Origin: Candidatus Streptomyces philanthi
GTDB taxonomy: Bacteria; Actinomycetota; Actinomycetes; Streptomycetales; Streptomycetaceae
Assembly: GCA_018114805.1 (NCBI GenBank)
Contig: CP073042.1
Location: 1,798,001-1,862,000 of the forward strand
Direction of reading: 5' to 3'
DNA length: 64,000 bases
The translations under genes and the position numbers were made by a program. A model generated the notes under the pieces. The model made no database searches and was not told the DNA's origin. It saw only the letters and a list, made by a program, of their open reading frames with translations. Shown piece by piece: positions 1-7,824 of this stretch. Numbering within the stretch: the stretch's first letter is position 1; each line of letters opens with the position of its first letter.

Positions 1-751
1 AGCACCACACCGGGCGGGCCTCGTCGAACCCGGCCGCGCGCAGCGCCGCCACGTGCCACTCCACCGGCTCGTCGTTGCCGTCGTGGTCGTTGCTGACCTC
101 GGTGGGGTTGTTGAAGATCTTGAACCGCTCGGCCGCGGGCCCACCCAGCACCTCGTCGGCGGCGACCGCCCGCCACCACTCGGCCCAGTCCTGCACGCCC
201 TCGGCCCGCTCACGCTCCTGCCGGGCCTTGCGGAACCGCCGCTCCGCGGCGTTGATCCGGGGCGTGGACGGGACGGGCATATGGTCGGCGTTCATGAACA
301 CCCCGCCCTCCCGTACCAACTCCGCGACCTGCCCGTACAGCGTGCTCAGCGCGTCGCTGCTCAGCCAGTGCAGCGCGGTCGCGGTGAGCACCGCGTCGTA
401 CGAGGCGTGCGGCAGCTTGCTCCGCCACTCGGGGTCCCGCAGGTCGGCGGTGACGAACTCGACGCGGCGCTCGTCCGCGAAGTACCCGCGGGCGATGGTC
501 AGCAGCGCGGGGTCGAGGTCGACGCCGGTGCTGGTGGCCTCAGGGAAGCGGGCCAGCACGCGGTCGCTGATGCTGCCGGTGCCGCAGGCGAGGTCGAGCA
601 CGCGCGGCGCCGGGCCGACCGTCGCCTCGACCATGTCGAGCATGGCCCGGAACCGCTCCTCACGGTCCGGCATGTACCACTCCTGCTGCCGGTCCCAACT
701 GGCCTGCCAGGCTCGCCAGTAAGCGCCCGCAGCCGTGATCGTCTCCGTCAT
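1..751 (-). CDS. Class I SAM-dependent methyltransferase, 3' end beyond window
   Basis: The reverse strand is open from the ATG at 749-751, preceded by a GGGAGG ribosome site, to the left edge. The product begins MTETITAAGAYWRAWQ and has the SAM-binding glycine loop VLDLACGTGSISDRVL near residue 50, followed by an acidic strand (TGVDLD) as in class I Rossmann methyltransferases. A later block, DAVLTATALHWL, matches the post-II region of trans-aconitate/UbiE-like enzymes. The substrate cannot be read from the sequence. It is transcribed away from the CGNR regulator at 850, so the roughly 100 bp between them probably holds two promoters. Confidence 0.85.
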   Translation of the reverse strand, partial: MTETITAAGAYWRAWQASWDRQQEWYMPDREERFRAMLDMVEATVGPAPRVLDLACGTGSISDRVLARFPEATSTGVDLDPALLTIARGYFADERRVEFVTADLRDPEWRSKLPHASYDAVLTATALHWLSSDALSTLYGQVAELVREGGVFMNADHMPVPSTPRINAAERRFRKARQERERAEGVQDWAEWWRAVAADEVLGGPAAERFKIFNNPTEVSNDHDGNDEPVEWHVAALRAAGFDEARPVWC

Positions 752-849
752 CGCGACCCTCCCATGACCTCTACGTAATACCCTGATAGCCACAGCAGGC
801 ATTACCCCACTGCACCGACGACCATAGACCGCCTCCGTAAGGACTACAA

Positions 850-1524
850 GTGGAACTGGCCTATTACTCGGATCTCGCCGTCCAACTCGTCAACAGCGAG
901 GAGCCCGAGCGCGGCACCGACGGGCTCACCTCGGTCGAGGCCGTACGGGACCTGTTCGGCCCGAGCCAGCAGGTCGCGCGGCGGGCCACCGAGGCCGACG
1001 TGACCCGGCTGCGCGGGGTGCGGGGGCGGCTGCGCGCCGTCTTCGAGGCGGCCGACCGGGGCGACGAGGTGCTGGCGGTCGACCTGCTCAACGCGCTGCT
1101 GCTGGAGTTCCCGGTGAGCCCGCAGATCTCGGGACACGAGGTACGGGACGAGGACAGCCGGCCCAAGTGGCACATGCACATCGCGGACTACGCCGCCAAC
1201 GCGGGCGCCAGCTACGCGGCCACCGCCTCCATGGGGCTCGCGTTCCACCTCACCGAACTCGGCGCCGACCGGCTCGGCATCTGCGAGGCGTCACCGTGCC
1301 GCAACGCCTATCTCGACACGTCGACGAACCGTTCGCGCCGCTACTGCTCCGACCGCTGCGCCACGCGCGCGAACGTCGCCGCCTACCGGGCCCGCAAGCG
1401 CCTGGAGAGCGAGCGCTCCGGGCGCCCGGAGCGGCCGGCCAGCCGGCCGAACGGACCGCGCCCTGAGCCCACCGGCCGCACCGCCGACACCGCCCACGAC
1501 AGCAGCCCCGCCACCGACCGCTGA
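850..1524 (+). CDS. CGNR zinc-finger / ABATE-domain transcriptional regulator
   Basis: A 224-aa protein starting at GTG 850. The N-terminal 150 residues resemble the ABATE (putative stress-response ligand-binding) domain, beginning LAYYSDLAVQLVNSEEP. Near residues 140-180 there is a four-cysteine zinc finger (CEASPC and later YCSDRC) followed by ATRANVAAYRAR, the pattern of the C-terminal DNA-binding CGNR finger. The last 40 residues are a Pro/Arg-rich tail. Family members are single-component regulators in actinomycetes; the targets here are unknown. It converges on sodX, whose 3' end lies immediately downstream. Confidence 0.85.
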   Translation: MELAYYSDLAVQLVNSEEPERGTDGLTSVEAVRDLFGPSQQVARRATEADVTRLRGVRGRLRAVFEAADRGDEVLAVDLLNALLLEFPVSPQISGHEVRDEDSRPKWHMHIADYAANAGASYAATASMGLAFHLTELGADRLGICEASPCRNAYLDTSTNRSRRYCSDRCATRANVAAYRARKRLESERSGRPERPASRPNGPRPEPTGRTADTAHDSSPATDR

Positions 1525-1529
1525 CCGAC

Positions 1530-1894
1530 CCCCGGCGGCGGACGCAGCTGGGCCAGCGCCCGCGCGACCACCAGCTCGTCGGGGACGGCGCCGAACTCGC
1601 GACTGTCGTTGTGGACGTACGGGTCGTCCCCCTCGCGACCCACCAACCACCGGGCCGCCGCCCCACGACCCGCTTGACGATCAGCAGGTCCTGCGCGAAC
1701 GGGTGGCGCAGCACGACCACGTCGCCGACCCGCACGCCCGCCCCGTACTGCACGACGAGCTGGTCGCCCGGGCGCAGCGTGGGCACCATCGACGGGTTGT
1801 ACACCTCGGCGAGACCGACCCGCAGCAGCCCCTGGCGCTCGCGGTCTTCCCCCTGCCCGCGGTCGCGGCCACGCTCCTGCGTCCGCTCCGGCAT
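1530..1894 (-). CDS. sodX: Nickel-type superoxide dismutase maturation protease SodX (frameshifted)
   Basis: The ATG at 1892-1894 follows a GGAGG site. The first part reads EVYNPSMVPTLRPGDQLVVQYG and DVVVLRHP, then DLLIVKRVVGRRPGGWW. This is the signal-peptidase S26 fold with its Ser (NPSMVPTL) and Lys (VKRV) catalytic dyad. Near 1640-1650 the frame breaks; the expected continuation (GDDPYVHNDSREFG, then VPDELVVARAL) is found in another reverse frame. In Streptomyces SodX cuts the SodN leader to expose His1 of the nickel hook. It is divergent from sodN. The exact stop is uncertain because of the indel. Confidence 0.85.
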
Positions 1895-2037
1895 CACGGC
1901 ACCTCCCGGTCCTTCGCTCCATCAGTCCCAGTCCGACACCGGACTTTTGTCCTAAGCCCCCCGGGCCACCCGAGAAAAGCCTTCCCTCACGGAGTAATCT
2001 CGCACCTGAGAAGACGATCACGAGGAAGGACAGCTCT

Positions 2038-2434
2038 ATGCTTTCCCGCCTGTTCGCCCCCAAGGTAAAGGTCAGCGCCCACTGCGACCTTCCCTGCGGC
2101 GTGTACGACCCGGCCCAGGCCCGCATCGAGGCCGAGTCGGTCAAGGGAGTCCAGGAGAAGTACCAGGCCAACGAGGACGAGCACTTCCGCGCCCGCGCCA
2201 CCATCATCTAAGGAGCAGCGCGCGGAGCTGGCCAAGCACCACATCTCCGTGCTGTGGAGCGACTACTTCAAGCCCCCGCACTTCGAGAAGTACCCGGAGC
2301 TGCACCAGCTCATCAACGACACGCTGAAGGCCCTGAGCGCGGCCAAGGGCTCCACCGACCCGGCCACGGGTCAGAAGGCCCTGGACTACATCGCCCAGGT
2401 GGACAAGATTTTCTGGGAGACCAAGAAGGCCTGA
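2038..2434 (+). CDS. sodN: Nickel superoxide dismutase SodN (single-base frameshift)
   Basis: The ATG at 2038 starts a 14-residue leader, MLSRLFAPKVKVSA, followed by HCDLPCGVY. That is the mature N-terminal nickel hook (His1, Cys2, Cys6). The frame runs to ARATII and hits TAA at 2209-2211 because of one extra base near 2209. Removing it restores KEQRAELAKHHISVLWSDYF and the normal end, IFWETKKA. The reconstructed protein has the usual length of about 131 aa. It is divergent from sodX, which processes it. The last six codons belong to the direct repeat that bounds the downstream island. The family disproportionates superoxide using nickel. Confidence 0.9.
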
Positions 2435-2556
2435 GCCGCCCGCCGGCTTCTTTCGGCCTCTTTTCGGCGAGCCCCCACCAGGCGCCCGCCCAGGGCCCTC
2501 CTCGCACCCGGTTCGCCCGCTGTCAGTAGTGACGGGGGCGGGCCGGGTGCGGTCGT
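2416..2556 (+). repeat. Left copy of 141-bp direct repeat (sodN 3' end), probable island boundary
   Basis: This copy starts in the sodN codons for the final residues and covers the stop and the following hairpin. It matches 17094-17234. The first 53 bases (2416-2468) and the last 54 bases (2503-2556) are identical to that copy; the 34 bases between differ at several positions. A gene-end duplication flanking accessory genes is the usual footprint of site-specific or homologous island insertion. Confidence 0.85.
2503..2551 (+). terminator. Inverted-repeat hairpin after sodN
   Basis: CGCACCCGG (2503-2511) pairs perfectly with CCGGGTGCG (2543-2551). The stem is extended imperfectly inwards by GCCCGC and GCGGG, around a loop that itself holds GTCA and TGAC. 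It lies about 70 bp past the sodN stop and probably terminates sodN. The same hairpin is duplicated at 17181-17229. Confidence 0.6.
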
Positions 2557-2610
2557 GTGGGGCGGGGCCCGGGGCTCACCGCTGGGGCGCGGCGGGTGGG
2601 GTAGGTCGCG

Positions 2611-3189
2611 TTACGGGGTGTCGGTTTCGCTCGGAGCGACCCGTGCGATAGCCCGCGTGGCGAGCAGCCGCCCAGCCCACTCACGTACCTCGACCAGGTG
2701 GCCGGCCCGAAGCCCGGCGCGGGGGTCGGGTTGGACCAGGAGAGTCGCCGCGCCGCGAGCGGAGCGTTCCGCCGCCCAGTCGTGGTCGAGGGCGGTGAAG
2801 TCGTCGTCGATCCAGACGGCGGGGGCGTCGCTCAGCCAGGCGTCGACGTGGTCGCGCTTCCACAGGTAGCCGTTGGGGTGGCTGGTGGTGATCCGGGGAC
2901 GTGGCAGGTCGACGTGCGACAGGGTTGGAAGGCCGAGGAGCGGGCCGATGAAGGTGGTGGCGTCCTGCCGCCAGCTGGTGCACCAGACGGGGGCGACCAG
3001 GCCGGTGCGGATCACGTCCATGAGCATGGGGCCGTGGGCAGGGTCGAGCCAGACGGTGACCGGGTTGTCGACGCTCCGGCCGGTGGGGACGACGTCATGA
3101 CGGGCGTGGGTGGCCGGGGTCGAGCCATCCGCGTTGGGGAAGGGTATGAGGACGCCGTCGATGTCGAGGAGCAGGTAAGGCGGGCGCAT
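2611..3189 (-). CDS. HAD-like hydrolase domain protein
   Basis: A 192-aa product whose ATG (3187-3189) follows GGAGGAACC. The N-terminus, MRPPYLLLDIDGVLIPF, carries the HAD motif I signature (DxDGVL). WCTSWR near residue 70 fits the HAD-like fold of Swiss-army-knife RNA-repair type proteins. A late VWIDDDF near residue 140 supplies the acidic pair of motif IV. The nucleophile Asp is present, so it is probably a phosphohydrolase; the substrate is unknown. It is the last gene of the reverse-strand operon, 35 bp after the methyltransferase. The frame also stays open upstream of the ATG, but that part is an overlap artefact. Confidence 0.75.
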   Translation of the reverse strand: MRPPYLLLDIDGVLIPFPNADGSTPATHARHDVVPTGRSVDNPVTVWLDPAHGPMLMDVIRTGLVAPVWCTSWRQDATTFIGPLLGLPTLSHVDLPRPRITTSHPNGYLWKRDHVDAWLSDAPAVWIDDDFTALDHDWAAERSARGAATLLVQPDPRAGLRAGHLVEVREWAGRLLATRAIARVAPSETDTP

Positions 3190-3224
3190 CGGTTCCTCCG
3201 GGGGAAGCCGGGGCGAGTGGCTGG

Positions 3225-3917
3225 TCAGAGCTTGCGGGCGCGGATCAGTAGGGTGGTGGGCCAGTGGCCCCTGCGGGGGTCGTTGAACTCCTGGGCCGAA
3301 GTGAGCCAGAAGCCTGCCCGGCTTAGGTGCCTCTCCCAGCGGTCGGTGTCGAACTCCCATCGGGCGATGGGGAGCCGAGTGCGGTCGGGCAGGGTGACGA
3401 AGTCGCGGCGGGACCGGTCGTCGCCGGAGGGGCTTCGGCCGCCACGCTGCGGGTGCGGAACGGAGAAGGCGAGCACTCGCCCGGGCGTGAGGCGTTGGGC
3501 GATGGCCGGGAGCAGGAGCTCGGGGACGACGAGGCCAACGGCGCCGAAGACGGAGTAGATCGCGTCGAACTGCTCGCCGGAGGCGCGCAGGTAGTGCAGG
3601 GCATGGCCGGGGACGAAGGTGAGGTTGTTGAGCCGTCCGTAGTGGGAGCGGGCGCGGCGGACCTGCAGGCCGACCAGGTCGACGCCGGTGACGTGGGCGC
3701 CGTGACGGGTGGCGAGGTGGGCGGCGTTGTGGCCGGGGCCGCAGCCGAGTTCCAGGAGTCGCTTGCCGCGCAGGTCGGGGCCGAGGACGTCCGCTCCGGT
3801 ACCTTGGCCGGGTCTCGTGGTCCATTCCATCCGGGCGGGTACGGATAGGGCTTCGGCGAGGCCGGCGGCGGTGCGCTGGAGCGCGTGGACGTGCCAGGGG
3901 GATGCCTGGGCGAGCAC
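3225..3917 (-). CDS. Class I SAM-dependent methyltransferase
   Basis: A 230-aa protein from the GTG at 3915-3917, placed one base after the TGA of the kinase-fold gene with GGAG just upstream, so the two are translationally linked. LLELGCGPGHNAAHLA (near residue 50) is the SAM glycine loop, VTGVDL the following acidic strand, and FDAIYSVFGAVGLV the post-I region. The C-terminus, WPTTLLIRARKL, is the usual last strand. It resembles small-molecule methyltransferases. The substrate is not predictable; the operon partners are a kinase-fold protein and a HAD hydrolase. Confidence 0.85.
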   Translation of the reverse strand: MLAQASPWHVHALQRTAAGLAEALSVPARMEWTTRPGQGTGADVLGPDLRGKRLLELGCGPGHNAAHLATRHGAHVTGVDLVGLQVRRARSHYGRLNNLTFVPGHALHYLRASGEQFDAIYSVFGAVGLVVPELLLPAIAQRLTPGRVLAFSVPHPQRGGRSPSGDDRSRRDFVTLPDRTRLPIARWEFDTDRWERHLSRAGFWLTSAQEFNDPRRGHWPTTLLIRARKL

Positions 3918-3918
3918 G

Positions 3919-4830
3919 TCAGATCTCCAGGAGGTGGAGGACGTCGGTGAGGTGGCGGCGGACGGCCTTGGTGTAGGCGGGGTCGGTGGCTGGGTCGTCG
4001 ATCCAGCGGATGGACTGCTCCATGAACCACTCGACGGCCCACATGCGATGCCAGCCCAAGGCCCAGTTCTCGGCGGTGAGCCCGCCGCGCGGGGCGAGGG
4101 CGTCGGGGGCGCCGCCGGCGGTGACGTACTGCTCCAGGAAGACGCGCAGACGCGCGGGGTGCGGAGGCTCGATGGTGCCGTGCCAGCTGGCGAGGTCGAG
4201 CAGGCCGGGGCCGGCGAAGGCGCGGGCGAAGTCGAGCAGCCGCCAGCCACGCTCCCCAATGTGGAGGCTGGTGGGATGGAACTCGGAGTGCACCCAGCCG
4301 AACAGTTCCAGCGTCGCTCCGGCCGAGCGAGCCTCGGCGGCCTAGGCGATCCGGTCGAGCGCGTCCTCGACGTCGTCAGCGTCCTGCCACCAGTCGGCCT
4401 TACGCAGCCGTTCGAGGTGTTCCAGCGCCCGAGCCGGCAGCGTCTGCAGCCGCTGCTGGTCGAGGACGGGCAAGGGCGGAGCCGTACGGGTTCCGTGCAG
4501 GACTACGGCCGCGGCGACACCGTCGAGGTCATCGGCCTCGCGGGCGGACGGTCCGAGGTCCTCCATGAGCATGCCGAGCCAGCCGTCCAGGACGGCGGAG
4601 GCGTGGACCTGGGGGACGGGTACGCCGAGGGTGTGGGCCAGGCGTAGGACCTGGTCCTCGCTGTCGAAGGGCTCCTTGGCGTACTTGAAGATGGTCGTGG
4701 TGCCGTCGGGGAAGGTGACGCGCTCGACGCCGGACATGGACCACGCGCGTACCTCCTCTCGTACGGCGGTGGTCTGGCCGGTCGCGGTGAGCAGGTTGTC
4801 GAGGAGTTCGGCGCTGGGGTTGGTGGTCAC
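3919..4830 (-). CDS. Aminoglycoside phosphotransferase-fold protein, interrupted by in-frame TAG
   Basis: The GTG at 4828-4830 follows GGAG. The N-lobe includes FPDGTTTIFKYAKEP with the candidate ATP-binding Lys, and LGMLMEDLG is the hinge. The frame meets TAG at 4342-4344 (after DALDRIA) and continues in the same frame with AAEARSAGATLELFGWVHSE. Past the stop, the catalytic-loop region reads HSEFHPTSL where APH enzymes have HGDxHxxN, so the catalytic Asp and Asn are Glu and Ser. The metal-binding Asp survives in LLDFARAF. It may be a divergent or inactive kinase. The stop could be CAG or GAG in the true sequence. Confidence 0.7.
4342..4344 (-). other. In-frame TAG in the kinase-fold gene
   Basis: Forward-strand CTA at 4342-4344 is TAG in the gene. 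Similarity to the fold and an unbroken frame continue on both sides, so this is a lesion or an error rather than the true end. Confidence 0.8.
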
Positions 4831-4907
4831 GTGGGGGCTCCGGGGGATGGTGGTGTCCGGGGCGGGCGAGGGGTGCTGGCCCGCCCCGGAGCCTGATCGG
4901 GTGGTGG

Positions 4908-5656
4908 TTACGCGGCGGGGGTCACGCGGCGGGCGTAGACCTGCTCGATCCAGCCCGCCTTGAAGGCGGCGAGGTCGTCGCGGAAGTTGGCCATCGAGGC
5001 ACCGTAGGGTGCGACCACGCCGCCGGACTGGTCCGGCACGGACTGGCAGCCGTGCACGAGCCGGCCGCCGAGGGCGGCGTGGGCCTTGATGGACTCGATC
5101 CGGCGGTGCTCGTTGAACCAGCCGCCGTGGTAGACCTCGTCGAGCATCCTGCCCATCTCGTCGTCTAGGTCGAAGACGACGGAGGTGGCTGCGGGGAAGA
5201 ACCAGCACGGGCCGACGTTGGAGATGTGCCCGTCCAGCTCGACGTTGTTGAGCGCCATGAGCGTGGCCGCCTCGCAGAGCATCCGCAGGTGCTCGGCGGT
5301 GATCTGCGGCAGGCCGAGGCCGGCCAGATGCTCCTCGCGGAAGAGGTACGCGTACACCTCGTATGCGGTGGCCAGGACACGAGCGGCGTCGGAGGTGGAC
5401 TCGCTGTGCTGTTTGATGAAGTCGAGCGCGAGCTGCTCGACCGCGCTCTCAGTCGTCTCTCCACGTCCAGGAGCTGGGCCGTGACCAGCTCCCAGTCGGC
5501 GACGAGCCAGATGTTCGACTCGAAGCGGAAGAAGTAGTCGGCTGGGTCGATCGTGATACGCCGGCCGTCGACCTGGATGCCGGGCAGCCGGCTCCAGCGC
5601 GGGTCGAACGCCTCGGGCAGCTTGACCGTGATGGCCTTGATGTCGATGGTGGTCAC
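4908..5656 (-). CDS. Hypothetical protein, first gene of the island operon (frameshifted)
   Basis: The GTG at 5654-5656 follows GGAG. The first 70 residues read TIDIKAITVKLPEAFDPRW, then ITIDPADYFFRFESNIWLV. The frame then breaks near 5455-5465 and resumes as ESAVEQLALDFIKQHSES, running to VYARRVTPAA. The reconstructed length is about 248 aa. The middle is helical (ARVLATAYEVYAYLFREEHL), followed by a Gly/Trp/Phe-rich stretch, HISNVGPCWFFPAATS. No signal peptide or membrane segment is seen and I recognise no family. It is divergent from the XRE regulator at 5880 and 77 bp upstream of the kinase-fold gene. Confidence 0.65.
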
Positions 5657-5879
5657 CGTGTCTCCGTCTCTGATCGGCCGGGTTAGGGCACAGGAATGCC
5701 CGAACCCGGCGTGGGGTACGGAACTTCGGGGTGCCACCCGGGCCAAGGGGGAGCCAGGACCACGGTCGCGCCGTTGCGGGTGGCTGCTGATAAGTGAACC
5801 CGTGGTCACACTCGGTGGTCACGGTGAAAGGCAGTTGAAGCGGTATACGCGGTTTACAGCTCCAGAAGCGGAGACGATC

Positions 5880-6564
5880 GTGGCGGCGCAGAGAGAACCC
5901 AACTCCCGTCTGCGCGACGTCATCGAAGCGGTCGGCTGCACCTACGAGGCCCTCGCCAGAGACGTGCGGCGCATCGCCGCCGAGAACGGCGAGATCCTCC
6001 AGACCAACAAGTCGACCATCTCGCACTGGGTGAACGGCACCCGCACCCCGTCGGGCCGGGTAGGCCAGTAGCTGGCCGTGGCGCTGTCCCGCCGAGCCGG
6101 GCGCACGATCACCAAGACCGAGATCGGCCTCCAGGCCGGTAACGACGAAGCGCCGGCGGAATCCAACCCGGTCCTCGCGGTCACCGGCCTGGGCCGGGCC
6201 GACGTCGAGCGCCGCCGCTTCCTCGCCATCGCGGCCTTCACCACCGCTGGCGTCGCCATGCCGCTCGGCTACGACCATGAAGCCACCGCCCGCATGCTCC
6301 GCTCCCGCACCGGCACGTCCCTGGTCGGCGCCGAGGACGTGGACGTCGTACGCCAGATCACCGCGGCCTTCAGTGCCGCCGACGAGCGCCTCGGCAGCGG
6401 ACACGGCCTGACCACCGTCACCGCGTGCCTCGCCGACACCGCCGCCCCCATGCTGCGCGGACGCTTCACTCAATGAAGCCTTACGCCGGGCCGCCTTCGG
6501 CGCCGTCGCCGAACTTTCCTACCTCGCCGGATGGAAGCACCACGACCTCGGCCAGGAAGGTGCC
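5880..6564 (+). pseudogene. XRE/TPR-type transcriptional regulator, 5' part, split by the transposon
   Basis: The start is GTG 5880 with GGAG about 8 bp upstream. LRDVIEAVGCTYEALARDVR and NKSTISHWVNGTRTPS form an N-terminal helix-turn-helix. TAG at 6069-6071 interrupts it in frame; the protein then continues with LSRRAGRTITKTEIGL and the membrane-like FLAIAAFTTAGVAMPLG. One indel near 6473 is needed to read EALRRAAFGAVAELSYLAG. The coding sequence stops at GGTGCC (6559-6564), where the transposon begins. The rest of the protein is at 12344-13020. Together they form the ~430-aa actinomycete HTH-plus-TPR family. Confidence 0.8.
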
Positions 6565-6576
6565 GTTATCTATAGC
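6565..6576 (+). repeat. Left terminal inverted repeat of the transposon
   Basis: GTTATCTATAGC. It matches the reverse complement of the right end at 11 of 12 positions and starts exactly where the regulator coding sequence stops. In a circular form the two repeats would face each other as a recombinase core site. Confidence 0.8.
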
Positions 6577-6643
6577 TCTTAGGACTCCTTAGGCACGTGA
6601 GAATCATGTGCTCATTGCTCTGTTCCTGAGAGGTATCTGCTAG

Positions 6644-7824
6644 GTGTTTGGCACGTCTGTTACGTACGCCCCTGCGCGTACTTTCAAGGCCGAGAAGGCT
6701 GTCTCGGCCGATGGTTCCGTATGCTGGGTCATCGCGTCCGACGAGTACGAGCTGCACTCTGAGTCGAGTGCGTACTTGGCCTCGTTGCGGTCACGGGACT
6801 GCTCGATCAAAACGGAGCGCGTGTCCGCGGGTCGGGTCGCGCTGTACCTAACGTACTGCGCGGCCAACGGCCTGGACTGGGCCGCGCCGGGCTTCCCTGC
6901 GCTGTCCAGGTTCCTGCACTGGTTGGTGGAGGAACCCTGCCGCCGCGGGGACGCCGGAGGCGAGCGGAGCCGCGTCATCGCTCGAGGACGACGGCGAACC
7001 AGATCCTGACCACGGTCGGTGAGTTCCTGCGGTTCGGCGTCCCGAACGGTTGGGTGCAGCCGGAGGCGGCCGCGATGCTGTCGGAGGAGAAGTACCTGTC
7101 GTTCCTGCCTCCGGGGTACAGCGCGGGTGAGGACGGCCAGTACCGCGTCATCAACACGAAGACCATCAAGTTCAACGTCGCGGTGCCGGGCTACGAGTGC
7201 CTGAAAGACGAGCAGTTCGAGCAGCTGGTCAACGTCACGACCCGGGCCCGCGACCGATTCCTGGTCTGTCTGCTGGGGGCGACTGGAATCTGGATCGGAG
7301 AGGCGCTGGGCCTGCACCGGCAGGACATGCATCTGCTGTCCACATCGGTCTCGCTGGGCTGCCAGGTGCTCGGCCCGCACATTCACGTCCGTCGCCGGCA
7401 GAACGCTAACGGCGCCCTGGCCAAGTCCCGCATGCCGCGGTGGATCCCCGTGGACGAGAACCTTGTGTCGCTCTATGTGGAGTACTCGTACGAGCGCGAG
7501 CACATACCCGAGGCCGCCGACCGCGACATGGTGTTCGTCAACCTCTTCCGGGCCCCGATCGGCAAGCCAATGAGCTACCCCAATGCCAAGGACCTGTTCG
7601 ACCGCCTGGCGGTCAAGGCGGGTTTCGCGGCTCACCCGCACATGCTGCGGCACACTGCCGCGACCCGGTGGATCCGCAGCGACACCCCGCGCGATGTCGT
7701 GCAGAACCTCCTCGGCCACGTCTTGCCGTCCTCTATGGATCCGTACGTTCACGCCACTGAGGCCGACAAGCGAGGCGCCGTCGACCGTCTCGCGGCCAAG
7801 CGCCGCCAGGAGGTGAAGGCGTGA
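6644..7824 (+). CDS. Tyrosine recombinase, TnpA-like (frameshifted; catalytic Arg replaced by Trp)
   Basis: The likely start is GTG 6644. The SAM-like N-terminal domain includes RVSAGRVALYLTYCAANGLD. A one-base frameshift near 6935 separates it from RSRTTANQILTTVGEFLRFG and the catalytic domain, about 393 aa in all. HMLRHTAATRW supplies the HxxR box and LLGHVLPSSMDPYVHA the last His and the nucleophilic Tyr. The first catalytic arginine, expected in TGIR-IGEAL, reads TGIWIGEAL (TGG at 7291-7293, one C-to-T change from CGG). If real, the enzyme is dead. The stop overlaps the next start (GTGA). Confidence 0.8.

Noticed and set aside
2416..2556. tRNA gene as the island target
   Set aside because: The repeated sequence has a hairpin but no cloverleaf or T-loop; it is the sodN end with its terminator.
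3919..4830. Aminoglycoside resistance gene
   Set aside because: Only the general phosphotransferase fold is visible; catalytic-loop residues are altered and the operon context does not suggest resistance.
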